This document shows positions 9,801 to 24,800 of a DNA stretch of 64,000 nucleotides, piece after piece. Numbering within the stretch: the first letter of the stretch is position 1; each line of letters starts with the position of its first letter. This stretch comes from Lutraria lutraria (taxonomy: Eukaryota; Mollusca; Bivalvia; Venerida; Mactridae): contig OZ026835.1 in the NCBI GenBank assembly GCA_964023205.1, positions 11,862,414 through 11,926,413 on the forward strand, in the 5' to 3' direction. A program made the position numbers and the translations under genes. The notes beneath the pieces were generated by a model, which ran no database searches, was not told where the DNA came from, and worked only from the letters and a program-made list of their open reading frames with translations.

Positions 9801-12800
9801 TATACACCTGTCCTGCTATTTGTATATCTAGGCCATCAAATATGTTGATAGCGCCTCCAAACCTAGGCTGTTTTTATTACACACTTTTACATAGACCATG
9901 AATCAGGCTGTCTAAAATATCTTTGTTTGCTTGTTGCACTGTTTTATGTGTATTGTATTCATTTTCGTTACACAACTGAATCATCGTTATCAACTATTAA
10001 TCCATGGTTTCCATCATTTTGTGACACCAGAACATCTTGGTAAGCAAATATCATGATGGTAGTCACTAGAGACAGTATCATGGCCCTAAAGCTTCTAGAC
10101 TTACGTTCTTGTTTCCAGTATTTTATAATGCTCCTTAAAGTATGATATGTTCCAAATGTGCAAAGAAAGATGAAGTATAGTATAATCAACTCTTATTCAA
10201 CTCTATGTAGCTCTGCAGAGGATCTATGATGTTTTTGTACTCTTCGGTAAACACACCTTTTTCATCTTTTTAATGAAGAGCTTAAACGTAACATGTATGA
10301 TTGTTTCAGGTACAACAAGTCAGGGTAAAGATAATGTTGTTGCTATGTTGAGAAAGAGTTGCTTGACATTCCTGCTCAAACAAGTAAATACATTAACTCA
10401 TCAGATGTATAACCTGAATGACCTCTGTCACCTTGACAACAGTCATGTGACCTCAGTGAACGAATCAGAACAAGATTTCTGTATACCACCATTCAGTATT
10501 CCAAAAGGTAAATTAAAAGCTTTCTCACTGTAACAGCAAAATAAAAATTATTTTGCATCAGAATGTTCTATTTAGTGTTAAATTTCTTTTATATGATTGA
10601 TCTTGTGGGATTTGTTTCTCATGAATAGCTCTAGGACAGTCACGCTAATTAATTTAAAATGATACTATAATTGTAAGTTTATTTCATTTCTTATTGAGGT
10701 ACAAAGCATTTTTTTGTTCCAACTTTTAATAATATTGATAAACCAAAAAATGTTTATTTTTATCATGAATTTACTTTATGCTTATTAAACTAGAGTTCCC
10801 AACTTGTTCTCTCTCTGTCAGAAGTGCTTCATACATGACTTATTAAAGCTTGATTAGGTGTACAGCATGTAGATAATTCACACGTGTAACAATTTCTTAT
10901 TATGTTGTATTTCACTATTAGGAGATAAAACCTACGCTAGAAAACATCAGTATGCATTAGACGCACCAGGTACTTGCGTGAATGCCCAGCGTGTATTGAG
11001 AGCATTACAGTTACAGCGTCCATTGTTACTAGAAGGAAGTCCTGGGGTTGGTAAAACAAGTCTTGTGGCGGCCATTGCTCGAGCGGCTGATAGAGATCTC
11101 GTTAGAATTAATCTGTCTGAACAAACCGTGAGTACAAAAGCTATTTGATGAAGCTCACAATTTTAGTCGCAATTAACAATATTTAGATGATTTGTCTCTA
11201 ATTACACATAATTAAATTACAATTATCTGTTACAATATTTTATTTTCTACTGTCAAATTATTTGTCTTCATTTATTTATAATTAAAATGCAATTATATAC
11301 ATTTATAACAATACTTGTCTGTTCAAATTTCAAATTAGTTGTCTCTGTATACATATAGTTATAGTTAAAGTGCATTTATGTCTTACAATTATTGTCTATA
11401 TTCTCAGTGTAGTGTTCTATGTACACTTTACATAATTTTTATAGGTAATTTTTTTTCTCTTTTTGTTGCATATTAAACAACCATTAAACACTAATGTTAG
11501 TACTAATGTATTGATTTAAATGTCCACTGGTGAACTATTATTTCAGGATGTTACTGATTTATTTGGTGCTGATTTACCGGTGGAAGGATCAGAGGGTGGT
11601 GTGTTTGCTTGGAGGGATGGCCCCTTACTACAAGCATTGAAAGCTGGTAGCTGGATTGTTCTTGATGAAGTACGTCTGATCTAGTACAATTATATAGTAT
11701 ATTATTATCTTTATATTTTATATTACAAAAGGAGCTTTAATTGCAGTTCAAAATTATTCACGAAACTATTGATTTTGAGCTTGACCTTTTTGTCTTTCAT
11801 CTTCCTAAATATATCCAATTTTGGCACTTAGCTTAAATTTCTCAAAATTTATTAGTCTGTTTGGCATTTTACTTACATACTTACCAAATACGGTAGATCA
11901 TTTCCTTGATGAATTAGACAACAGAGTGGAACTCTGGTATTAATTAATTATGAATGCATGGTATCTTTACTTATTTGGTATTGGAATGAATAAATATTTG
12001 AAGGATACATCATTCTACTTTGTACAAAATTTATTTGCAGTTAGAAATAAATTTCAAAATTGACATAATAGTCTGAATGTAGAAGTTCAGGAGTACTCAT
12101 GGATCATACTGAAAATTGGTATCAGGCCATGTATGTTATCTACACAAAATGAAGTCTCTATTATTATCATTCCTCTTTTAGTTGAATTTAGCGTCACAGT
12201 CAGTTCTGGAAGGGTTGAATGCATGTCTGGATCATCGTGCTGAGGTGTATATACCTGAACTAGGTAAAACTTTCCATATACAACATGAAAAAACGAGACT
12301 GTTTGCTTGTCAAAACCCACTGAATCAGGGAGGTGGTAGAAAAGGTCTGCCGAGATCATTCTTAAACAGATTTACACAGGTTAGTGACATGATCATCTTA
12401 AATATTCTTATAACATATGTGTTAAACCTTTCTATGCCAGTAACCAGTCGGCTCATATCTATGTATTTGCCTATATGACAAGTATACATTTTTTGGGATT
12501 GGTTTAGTCTTTCATGATTCATAATTTCTTATTAAAGTCATTAAAGTTTCCTGGTAATATACAGTGTACATTAAAGGCAATAGGGGTCTGGCATTGAAAG
12601 GCCTTTAGTGCTTTTTTAACTTAGATTTTAACACTAATCTTTATTATTAAATTTTGTTAATGTCTGATTATTTACTGTCAGATATTAAGTATTAATTAAC
12701 AATCTGTGTTGCTCTCATTCTGTCTGATGGTGAAGTGCATAGTCAGTTGTGTAAAATCTGTAATACTCAAAATTTGAGCATTTAAACTTAAATTAATTTT

Positions 12801-15800
12801 TTATTGAGTTAAGACCCTAGCCTAAGATTTAGGTATAAGTAATAAGCATAAATTAATGTATAAGTAATAAGTGTAAATTAATTAAGCAAAAAATTATGAA
12901 ATGCCTTATTTCAAATAACATCCCTCAAAAATTTAGGATCGGTAATTTTTTTTTCAACGACATTTTGGCACCCCTTGCGGCACTCTTAAATTGTTAAATC
13001 TTATTTAATCATGTATTTGTGCATGTGTTACTGTATTACAGGTGTATGTTGAACCATTATCCAGTAAAGATTTGATGTTTATAGCTTGTTCTATGTATCC
13101 AGGGCTACCTATTGATATATTGACTAATATGGTACAGTTTAATATGCAAGTAAGTTGTAAAGATTTAACCTTCAAATCTTTGTTATAATTCTTTTACTTG
13201 TAATTGATGGATTCTTTTTCTGCAGATTTGCTAACCCCCAAGCCCCCAGCTCAATGAATTTAATTTTCCTCTTTTTTGCCATCCCACTAATCACTCTGGT
13301 GTCGTAATGAACTTACTAGATAATATGTAGTGCAGAATTGGATTACCGTGACGCAGTGATTTTCCCAAACATCCCATGTTTTATTTCATTATTACGGATG
13401 TAATAAAGTGATAATTTGGTCCCAAAAATTCTCCATAACCATGTTTTACTGTGATGAATTAATTAAATGGTAACAAGAATCCACTTAATATTATATATAA
13501 TTTATGTCATCTTTTATAAAATGTGCTCAGATTCTACTCATAATGATATGAATGAATTTTTCTGGAGTGATTTATGAAGTTGTGTAAATTTTGCTCAATA
13601 TTTTGGATTTTGTGTATAATTTTTTTTGTATACAGTTAGAATGACTTTATATCAACTCACAAGTTAAGATCAACATGATAATCAAGAATGTGTGAATTCT
13701 ATGTTTAGATACATGAAGATACTGTTGTGAAGAATTTATGGGGACAGCGAGGGAGTCCCTGGGAGTTTAACTTGAGGGATTTATTCAGATGGTGTGATCT
13801 TCTTATACAAAATCAGGTAACATAAGTTACTGTATAAATGTTATCAATTAATAGATCTATTCATTTAAGATATCCATGCAAATGTCATGTATAACAGGTT
13901 TTTTCATGTGAATTTAATTTCCAAAAAAAATCAGGTAACCTGGAATTGTGAAATCTTGTGGTAAATTCAAGAATACAGTCAAACCTGTGTTAAAGGCCAC
14001 CTCCAAATAAATTGCACACTGTGAATAAATGCCATCCTTTTTAAAAAACTGTTATTTGACCTCCAAAAAAGGGCCGCAATGTGAATATATAAAGGCCATT
14101 TTTTCAAAAAAACATTTTTGATTATTCATAACAAATTAACCTGTCTTTCGTAAGGGTCCAGGCTTTAGTTCACAGGTTTGGCTGTATTGGATCACGAGAT
14201 TTGAATTCAGATCATGAAATTTGATGTACTTGAAAATACCTGATACATCTGATTTAACCATGTCTGGAAAAAAATATTTAGTCACCAGTCACTATAAAAG
14301 TTACCATGCATTAAGATGAAATAAAATGTATGTTTGGTAAAAGGTCAATTTTGTAAGCTGTTATTTTTTATTGTCCTTTATTGTTGAATGTATGTTTTAT
14401 TTTACAGAGTACAGGCCAGTATGACCCAGCAGAGTATGTGGGATTGGTGTATGCTGAAAGAATGAGATCCTTAAATGACAAACAACAAGTAATGTAACAT
14501 TATTACTTTATGTTTTATATCAAAATACTTAGGTTCACTGAAGTCAAATGTCATGTTACTAACTTACTAAAGGTATCTGTAACCTTAAATTGAGGCTTAC
14601 TGTATGGCTGAATGTTTGTAAATATGTTAATTACTATTTGAAAAAAATCCCTATAGATTGAGTAAGGAATGAGTGAATGGAATGAATCATGTTTCTAAAA
14701 TAATGTTATGTAGTTTGATAGGTCATTAATGGATTGGTGTTTCACTGGATTTAACCACACACTGATTCTGATAGAACTTGGTATGATAAGTATGATTGTA
14801 AATTTATTGTTTGTATTTTCAGGTTTATGAACTTTACTCAGACATTTTTGGATGTTCTGAGGCTTACAGAAGTACAGGTATATTCCATTATAATGGAAAT
14901 GCAGTGCAAATAGGTCATTCATTTCTCAAGGTCAAAGGTGAAGGACATCTCCAAGGTTACAGGAAGGTCAATTTGGAGTTGTTACATCAATGTATGCCAA
15001 CATTAGAATCAGTGATGAAATGCATAGAAATGAACTGGATGACAATTTTGGTACGAATCAACTGATTTTGTATTTTATTTTATGCAGAAAATGACATGAT
15101 TATTTTTAGCATTACAACCATTGCATTGACTCATATTAATTAGGTTAAAATGTTACCTGTGAATAAAATTTACTGGTCTCAAAAACATGTACTAGTTATT
15201 TTCAATTACAATGACTCTTTGGCTTCCCTGAAAATGCTCAGTTTGGATAGGTTTGTCTATATCACAAAAAAAGTAAGATTTACCTATATTTGTGTTGTTT
15301 ATTTAGGTTGGTCCCTCATACAGTGGAAAGTCCTGTCTTGTTGAAATGTTGTCACAGCTGACAGGTAATCCCCTGAATGTACTAGCCATGAACAGTGCCA
15401 TGGATACCACAGAACTACTGGGAGGATTTGAACAGGTATGTAACAGGGTTCTCTATGTAACAGGGTTCTCAATAAGTTTGTGGCCAACAGGCCCAAAAGC
15501 TAGACTAACAGGCCTACTAGGGGGGTCCAGGCATTTTCTAGCAATATTTTATAAACTTTTGAGATTCCTAACAGGCTCAAACACATTCCTAAGCGGCTAA
15601 ATTGGCCTGCAGCCTGCTGTTATTGAGAACCCTGCAATGTATCAATGTGTTTGAACTTTAAAGCTGTAGCCTGACCTACCTCTATGGTCGAGTGGTTTAT
15701 GTCACTGACTTCAAATCACTGTAACCTCACTGATAGAGGGTCATGTATTCGAGCCCAGCTACCATGTCTCTGTGTGATAGAGTAGGCAGATGCTTACTTA

Positions 15801-18800
15801 GGGAGGATGGGAGTCTAGTACTGGTTCTTTCTAGGAACAATGGTTAGGTGAACTGTCTGCCTCATATGACTCTGACTGTTGAAAAGAGGCATAAAACTCC
15901 CAACAAACAAACAAAGCTCTAGCCCAAACTATAGACGGGCTTTTGAAAATGGACATTTTACTACTAGCCTGAATACAAAATTTTGAGACAGTTCACTTGC
16001 TACATGTATATTAGAAATTTACTAGACTGGTATCATTATACAGTCATCTAATGGCTGAAACAAGAATAAGTTAATTTGCTAAATTATTGTCATTATTTAA
16101 ATTTATATTGAATCAAGTTAGGGAGTTAAGGATTTATTTCATATTTGATGGAAACACTTGATTGAACTAATGAGTACATGCAGAAGTAGGACTACAAGAA
16201 TGTAACTAACTGTTTTAGAAATAGAATGATTTTGTTCAAACTCCTGGTAGCAGGAGGTGTTGAGAATCAATCAGGAAATGAATTTATCCTGGCTTTAGAG
16301 ATTGCTTGCTCCATAAATAAACAGAAACAGATAGCAATAGTCCTAACTGGTAGTAAATGGTTTAAACTTGCTCTTTTCCCTAGGTACTTCCTGTATCAAA
16401 CTATTACAAAGTTTAAAACATACTTGTTCTTGATGATTGGTTGTTGTATTTGGTATGTAGAATACAATGACATAATGAATATATTGCAATGACATTTCAA
16501 ACATATAATTATGTACATTTGACTACTGCTGTGCAATTTCCCACCAGAAGGATCAAATTATATTTTTGACTTTTTGGCAAATTTATATAGCACAATTCTT
16601 CATTGTTTAGAAATTATTCACACTCGTGGTTATTATGAAGTGAGAAAGAAAGTTCTATATTAGAGGAAAATGGAATTATGTCACTGACATCATTAATTAT
16701 CATAGATGATATGATGTCACGATTAAACCAGTTTTAACATAATGTCATTATTTTTAGATAAGGTTTGAAATCACACAGCGGCCAACTATTTATACTCCAA
16801 AATGCATGTAATGTGTTGTATTATGTCTTCCTTAGTCTACCAGGACTTGTGGGAAGATCTATCCCATTGTTCTATCTGTAGTGGCGTCTGTATCTCAGTT
16901 TTAACGATCAGGATGTCGTTTGCTGCAGGGTCAAGGTCGTCATGAATCAAATTATTTTCCTCATGTTCGTGCCTTAATAACGTCTGGTATTCTTGATTAA
17001 TTGCTGATATATCATTCACATTGTCACACTGTCCTGGATTACTGTATATGTTCTCTGTGAAATGAGAATTCAGTATCCCTGTGTTACCCCCACCAACCCA
17101 GTCATTGCTTATGATTGGATGGCTGGCTGGGTCACTGTACAGTTGCATCATGGGATATACATTTGAATAAATTCTCTTCATGAGTCCATCTTTACTGGAC
17201 ATATCTTGTAGTATGAGGAATATAAAGAATGGAGTGGTGGCTGGATGACACCAGGAGAGTATGGTCAATGCTTGGTAAACTTGTTTTGATGATAAAAATT
17301 TATGATCCACAAGTGTCAGCAAAAACAATGGATACCAAAACATGATAAAACTCACAACCATTACTGTCAGGATCTTTATCCTCCTTAGATACAAGTGGGT
17401 GTATAAGTTGTTGCTATGGCAACTCTTTTGAACTGTTTTCGCATCAAGGTCATCATTACTGCTTGCAAATACGTCTCTCAACAATGATCTGTGTATGAGA
17501 GCCCATTTCAAACTTTTGGCTTTGAATCTCACTCTGCAGTACATGGACAGGAAATGCATAAGCGTTAGAAATATCGCCATGGAGATAAGTATTATCCATA
17601 GAATATGTAGAACTAGGTTACTTGGTGTTCCATACGAGAATGTACAACTTCCAACCCCTGGAATGAATTCTGGTTCCTTTGGTAAAAATGCAACACCCAT
17701 ATGTATAAGTATACACGTGAACCAAAGAATAGCTATACCAAACACTACACAGAAATGATTCTTCTCGCGATGTTTTGATGGTCGTTGCATTTCACACTCT
17801 TCGTTAACGACTATTGCTAGTAAATTGTAAGCAGACACAGTTACAAAAAGCACATAACTTGCCCCGACAGCATGGCATGCTGGGACTTCAGTGTTCTGTA
17901 GTAAGTGAAAGCCATACAGGAAGTTGTATAACCCTTTAATGAAGTCCAGAAAACACTGATGGCATATAAATGCTGTTGATGACTTTCTGAATTTTTGGAA
18001 CATAATGATTATCACTATGGCGATAGCATTTCCAAGACAACCTATACAAGTCACACCCAATAGAATGTAAGCCTGTAAGTTGCCATAGTTACTGTCTGCT
18101 TGTTGTAGACTAGAATTCTTGTATGTCATTTTCCTGAAAATAGATCAATTATATGTCATTGATAGCTTATGGCAGAGTTGAAAAAGTACTTTAAGCAAAC
18201 ATTAAGATATACAGTTTTACCTATGAACATAAGCCATCCTTAGGAAAGACAAAATGTGGACTTAAATGACAGTTGGCCTTTATTCAGATGTCGTTTTGCT
18301 CTAAATAGTTAAAGGCAGTTTAAAAAGAAACATCTTTATATACATGGTGATCTTTATTTGGAGATGACCGCTTATACAGGTTTGACTGTACAGTACAACC
18401 TCTGTAGAGTAACACCCTGTGGGAGCTGCAAATATTGGCCGTTGTTTAGAGGTTGTTGCTCTATAGAGGTTAAATTATAGTAAATATCAGCTTAGGGAAA
18501 TTTTGAAGGTGTTGTTATAGAGAGGTTGTTGCTCTACAGAGGGCCGCTCTACAGAGGTTGTACTGTACATAAAATGTATTCATAGATAATTAAGATGTTT
18601 GACATCAGGTTATTTTTTACTTCAGGCTGATGATAATCGTCATATTGAAGAGTTAGCTTGTGAAATTAACAATGTTGTTAATTGCATATCTACTGAGTGC
18701 CTCCTGCTTGAAGATCAGGGTTGCCTAGAAATGGTAACCAAGGTCTTAGATCTTGTGGAAAGTTATAAAAAGCAACACATTTCTGGTATGTATAGGTGCT

Positions 18801-21800
18801 CGAATAAGTCATTTAGATTGCCATTGCTGATAAATGTTATGAGAGTCAACCAATTCATGTAAATTAAATTAGAAATTATTTATAGTCTCCATTCTTCTCT
18901 TGTACGGTTATGATTTTCATTCCAGAAGATCTATTGTTTGTGTTGCTTGTATAGAATTCTTTTATGATAGAGCTGCGGTTTTGTTTATCAAGCAAAACCT
19001 ACTTGTTTATATACTTTTTCATCCACATAATATGTTTATTATATAATAATGATTATAAAAACAAATTGTGTTAAGTTGGTAAAGATACATGTTTTCCAAT
19101 GTGTGTATGAATCTGTTATGGTTTATATTGTATATTTATAGGTGACAGAAGGTCCAACTTGGAGGAAATAGATATGATGAAGACACAGCTTGAAACTTTA
19201 TTTCAAATTGTTGTTACTTGTAAGAAAATCATGAAGAAATACTCTGTAGCAAATGGTAAGATCTGCATATTGAATACGAAATTCTGATAAATTTGAAAAT
19301 AAATGTAAAGAAGATGGGGGAGATAGATAATGTAGTCGATAAAATGTCGTCTTCTGAAGTCAACAATAGTGAGTCATTAATACATAAGACACAGAGAGAA
19401 TATTCAAGCATGTTACAAATTAACATTCCAGTTTGAAGTTTTAAAGAATAGACACTAGGGATATGAATTTTGTCATTTGATCCGTAGGAGTACTGGTTGG
19501 TACTTGCCTGTATCTGTCGAAATAATCTATTTTTAGAAAATTTATGGTCATATTCAGGCTCTGAAAACATCATTTCGCTTATAATGATAAAAATATCCTT
19601 CCCTCTGATTAACGACCAATCATATCCCTGAGATATAGAAAGGTCAACAAGATTTTTGTTATGAGAGATTGATTAGATTTTGTTGAATACCGTCAAACCT
19701 GTGAACAAAGGCCTTCCATCTGTTAGACATAATGTGGTCTTTAAAGACAGGTGGCCTTTATTCGAAAGTCATTTTGTTCTAAATATTCAATGGCAGTTTT
19801 ATAAGAATAACCATTATTCACAAGGTGATCTTTATATGAGACCCTCCTCTGTGGTCAAGTTGTTAAGGTCACTGACTTCAAAGCACTGTAACCTCTCACT
19901 GATAGAGGGTCGTGGGTTCAAGCCCTGCTAACAACCATGTCTATTTATGTGAGAAAGTAGGCAGTTCTTACGGAGGATGGGAGTCTAGTACTGGTTCTTT
20001 CCAGGAAAGATGATTAGGTGAACTGTCCGCCTCAAATGACTCTGACTGTTTAAAAGAGGCATAAAACCCGCTATAAAAAATCTTCATATGGAGGTGGCTT
20101 TAACCAAGGTTTTCCCTTACTGGATTTTATTGTGTATTTCAGAATTGGATGAAATTGCTGTCAAATTAAAGCAGAAGATAAAACGAATGAAGCAGAAACT
20201 GTCGACCACTGTTGCAGGACAAGGAGGCGGAGCTTTTGAATGGATTGACAGTCTATTGGTTAGATCTTTGAGGGAGGGGCATTGGCTTTTGATTGACAAT
20301 GTGAACTTCTGCAGGTATTTGGAACAGTTTTATTGAAGTACAGATTTTGTCAGTAATCATCTTCTAGTTTTTATGGATACATTAAATCACAGTTGGGATT
20401 TGTATTTGTGCTAATTTGTGTTTTATTATTTTAATAGATTTTATGCTTTTGTTTTTCAGTGCATCGGTTTTAGATCGACTCAATGCCCTTTTGGAGCCTC
20501 ATGGTGTTTTATCCATCAATGAACGTGGGGTTATCAATGGGGAAATCCCTACAATAACCCCTCATCCAGACTTCAGGTATAAATACACTATACAGTACAA
20601 TTCATTCTTTTATTTATCATCATTTTTCGCTTATACACAACAAAACATTAGCTGTATTAGCTATTTATTAGTTGTATGATTAAATGTTGATTAAATAACA
20701 CTCCTTGTTTAGGAGTTTGCTCAAGCATTACGATAGATGGGTGTAATTTTGAAAGTAAGAATCATGGATCCTGCAATATAATGTTCAAATTATTATTTGA
20801 GCATGTGTCTAATCCATGATTTGGTCAATATATAAGCAATGTTGCTCTCACTATCATTAGAAAAATATATTTTTATCGTTTATATTTTCATTGATTGTAC
20901 TCAAATGTGTTATGGGCCAGTGGCCTTGAAACAAATTATTTCTCATTGCCATATTTTCCTGAAGGTAATTTTACTAAATAATGTTATTATTATGACTTTT
21001 TGTTTTCAGACTTATTTTATCAATGGATCCCAAACATGGAGAGATATCTAGAGCTATGAGAAACAGAGGAATAGAAATCTTTATACCTGGAGAGGTGAGG
21101 AAAAAATCTGGCTGTCTTATTATATGTTATTTATTAGAAACTTTACTTCTCATATATACATTTGTGCTTTAAACTGTTAACTTTATTTTTACAATTTTGC
21201 ATATAAAATCAAAAACGATTCCACCTACAATCATCAAACTTTTGTTTGTACTACAACCAAACTTCATATGCTGGTACCTCATGTCAACCTCTACTGGACC
21301 TGTGCATTTTCAGGTCAAAGGTCAAGGTCACCCTGAGGGATCCTTGTGTTTTAAAAACTCATCTTTTTTGCGTGTTTGTTTAACAAGTTGTTCTGTTTTC
21401 AGGCTGATGGAAACTGTTTCAGTGAATTTGATCTCCGACAGATTGTGGCTGGTATGGGTTTGAGATCTAAGTCTGTATTTGATTGGCTACTTAACCTTCA
21501 GCACCTTCTCTGTGAAGAGCTACCCAGGGGAGATAAACCCAGTATTCAGAGTTTGCTGCAGTGTTGTAAATTAGTAGTTGAGCATGGTAATCATGGTTAC
21601 AAGCTACAAACTGCTCTCAAATCAGCATGTCAAAGTGTATATGTGCAGCGACAGAGACATACACAATCCAAACAGGTATATATTTCATATTGTTAAATTG
21701 GCCATCTTAGATATTTCATGTTTCTGTTTGTACTCTTTCTTCCACTCAAACACTGAAAACTTAGTCTCATTCATTTTTATATTGTCAGTTTTTGAAGAAA

Positions 21801-24800
21801 AAATGGAGCTATTGTAATTACTGCATCATCCACGTCGGTGCAAAAACTTAAATGTAGCTCATAACTCGGAAACTATAAAAGGTAGCAACATGAAACTTCA
21901 TAGGTGGATGGATCTCTCTGAGGCAGTGAACAGACAAGCGTTGGGCCCGCTCACAGCGCTCATTCTTTGGTTGTACTATAATTGTTAGATTAAGGAAACA
22001 TTTCCTAGAGTGATTTATGTCTGACTTGGTTGATTGTATTGAACATTATAAAAGTAAATCAAATATTGTGAGATAATTATGTATATTGTTTATTTCAGAA
22101 ATCTGCTGAAATTTTACAAACACAGTTAGAATTATTAAATGATTCATCAAGTATGGAGAAAAGTCAGTTGGAACTTGGTATATTTCCTGTTAGATTACCA
22201 AATATACATGAAGTGACTGCTGATAGCATTAGTGCTACTGTACGACGTAACTGTGCATTATTCACACATTTGATTCAGTCCAGGAATTCAGGGTAAGTTT
22301 GGCTTGTATACTTGTATGAATGTAAAATGAAGGTATTACAATTAAATATGGCACTTCTCCTATTAGCATTCATATATTACAGAAAATAAAAGATTATTTA
22401 TGTTTATGCTTAAAAATACTTGTCTTAAGACTTTAAACCGTGAATCATGGTAGTTCTGTTTGCACGGAGTGTACCGTGCCCCAAATACACTATAAAAAAG
22501 CATTTCACAAGATTTTGTACCAAATGTATCCATAATGTACAGTGGAACATGGGAGGTGTATTGTTGTGCTTAGTTGTATTAAATTCCTCTATTGTATCAC
22601 TTTGACTGAAGCTTCATATGACTTACTCAACTCAATTATTATATTTACATAAGCCTTACTGGGCGTCTGTCTAACAGACATTGTAGAAGAATTTGATATG
22701 ACAATATCTTATACCAGTCTGGTAAAACATCATTTCCTCTCTAAACATTGCCCTAATGTTGTTCACAATTATGTGATGTTAGAAATTCATCAAGAAGTGA
22801 TCAAGGTGCAGAATTCTGTCTGTTGGTTTGTAATTGTCTCCCGGTCATAAAGTATCTTCTTTAATACTATCCTGATAGTCTTAATGATAATTACCTAACA
22901 AGTCCTATAACTCAGCCCCGTTTATTTGTCTTGAAGCTTCCCGCCTCCCAGTATACGGTATCTTAGCAACCATCTCAATATAACCGGTAAGACCGCCTGA
23001 TTATGACGACCACTAATATTCAGACTCATTTTTGATACTATGGAATCATTAATTTTTGTTGGGGATTTAATTTCTTGGATTTTGTTGGTTGGCTCATCCA
23101 TGAAATCAAATCCTCATGGATTTAAATTCAGAGATAAGGCATTTTTTTTCAAAAATCATAATCCACGAATTTATATCCCCACGAAATAGCCATTTTTGTA
23201 AAAATTGAGTCCAACGAAAATAAATGAAAATACAGTATATCTTCTGTAGTTCAATTTGATAATGAGGCCACTTCTATGTCACAGAGATTGCTATATTCTT
23301 TGTGTGTGAGTTTTTTGTGGGTGAGGGATGAATCTAGATTGGGATGAAAGTAACGCATGCAGAAATCTTCATGCAATATTTTCTCAACTTGTTCATCCCT
23401 CCAGGTTGTATTGCCTAAGTCAAAATGGAGTATAAGGTTTTGGATAAGAGAGGTTCCCCTGTATTGCATGTCTGTTGTTTATTCCTGTTTCACCCAATTA
23501 TGATTGTATTGATAAATTACTGGCCATTTGTATAACTGTACAATGCTTGAGTGAAAGTACAATTGATTACATGGTAATTGCAGACAGTTAGATAATTTTT
23601 CCTTTCTTTGACTGAAGTGATTTTTTTTGTTGTTGTAAATAATTTATCTGCCGACTGAGAGAAAATGAAACAACACTGAAAATAATGAACCACTGCATTT
23701 TGAATGATTCATTGTTTCTTCCTTGTGGATTTTTTGTTTGACTGAGTATTGACTGCTGGTATTAATTACGTAGTAAATTAAGTTGATTGTCTCATAAAAG
23801 TCTGACAGAGTTTATGAAGTTGGTTGTTTAGTTATAAGAACCTTACTCTAGCTTTGTTATTTGTGGAGTCTATTCATTAAGGGCTGATAAAGGGCTGATA
23901 TAGGGCTGTACAGTGTCATTGTTTTATTTTATTTTTCTTGTAATTATATAGGGGGTATTATACCTTCCCTAATAAAGACCCCCCCCTCCCCCTCAATTTT
24001 TTTCTTCAAATCTACTCACCAAGTCTTATACACAAGAGTAAATCATTAACTAAAATCCAAATCCTTCGAAATTCTACTAAAATTTTAAACAAGTAACAAT
24101 AAAAATATATCCACTAAACTGTAATATAGATAAATACATTCTAAGGCCATGTAGGCCATTTACTGATACTGTAAACCTTAAACAAAATTTGGCATTTTTA
24201 AGATGTTCATGAATTGGCGGGTTCTATATTTGGCGGTTTCATATCCAACCACCAAAATAAAACCATGGCCATTATTAAAACACTTGTCTTAAGAAAATAA
24301 GTTTCCACCATTTTCATGGGAAATATCTAGAACATTTTTTAAATAACTTCATGACTACTATCATATCAAGTGAGTAATGTATAAACTATATTGAATAAGA
24401 TACCTGAAGACCGAAGTTTTTGTTATTACTTGGGATCAAACAGGAGTTAACACGATAGCTAAAAGTGATTATTTGTTTCGATATTTTATCTTAAATTGAC
24501 ACATATTGTTATTATATCAGGTTCAATTTAGTCTGTCTATATGTGCAGATGATTCAAGTTTTATATGGTGTGACAAATAAGCTGTATTGTTTGAATCGTT
24601 TATATTTTATCCTAAGGCAATAAACATAATGCATGTACTTTAACTGATAAAAGTTAACAAGTACCAGTAATAAGACATGAGAAACATACTAAACAAACAA
24701 ATCAGGGCTCCAGATAAATATTTGGGCAAGGGGTATTTTACCCCCTGCTATGTTTAAGCTGGGGGTATTTCACCCCTTTAATTTTTTGTGGGGGTATTTC

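Noticed and set aside
17495..17758. 87-codon plus-strand frame inside the GPCR locus
   Set aside because: Antisense shadow of the receptor TM4-TM5 region.
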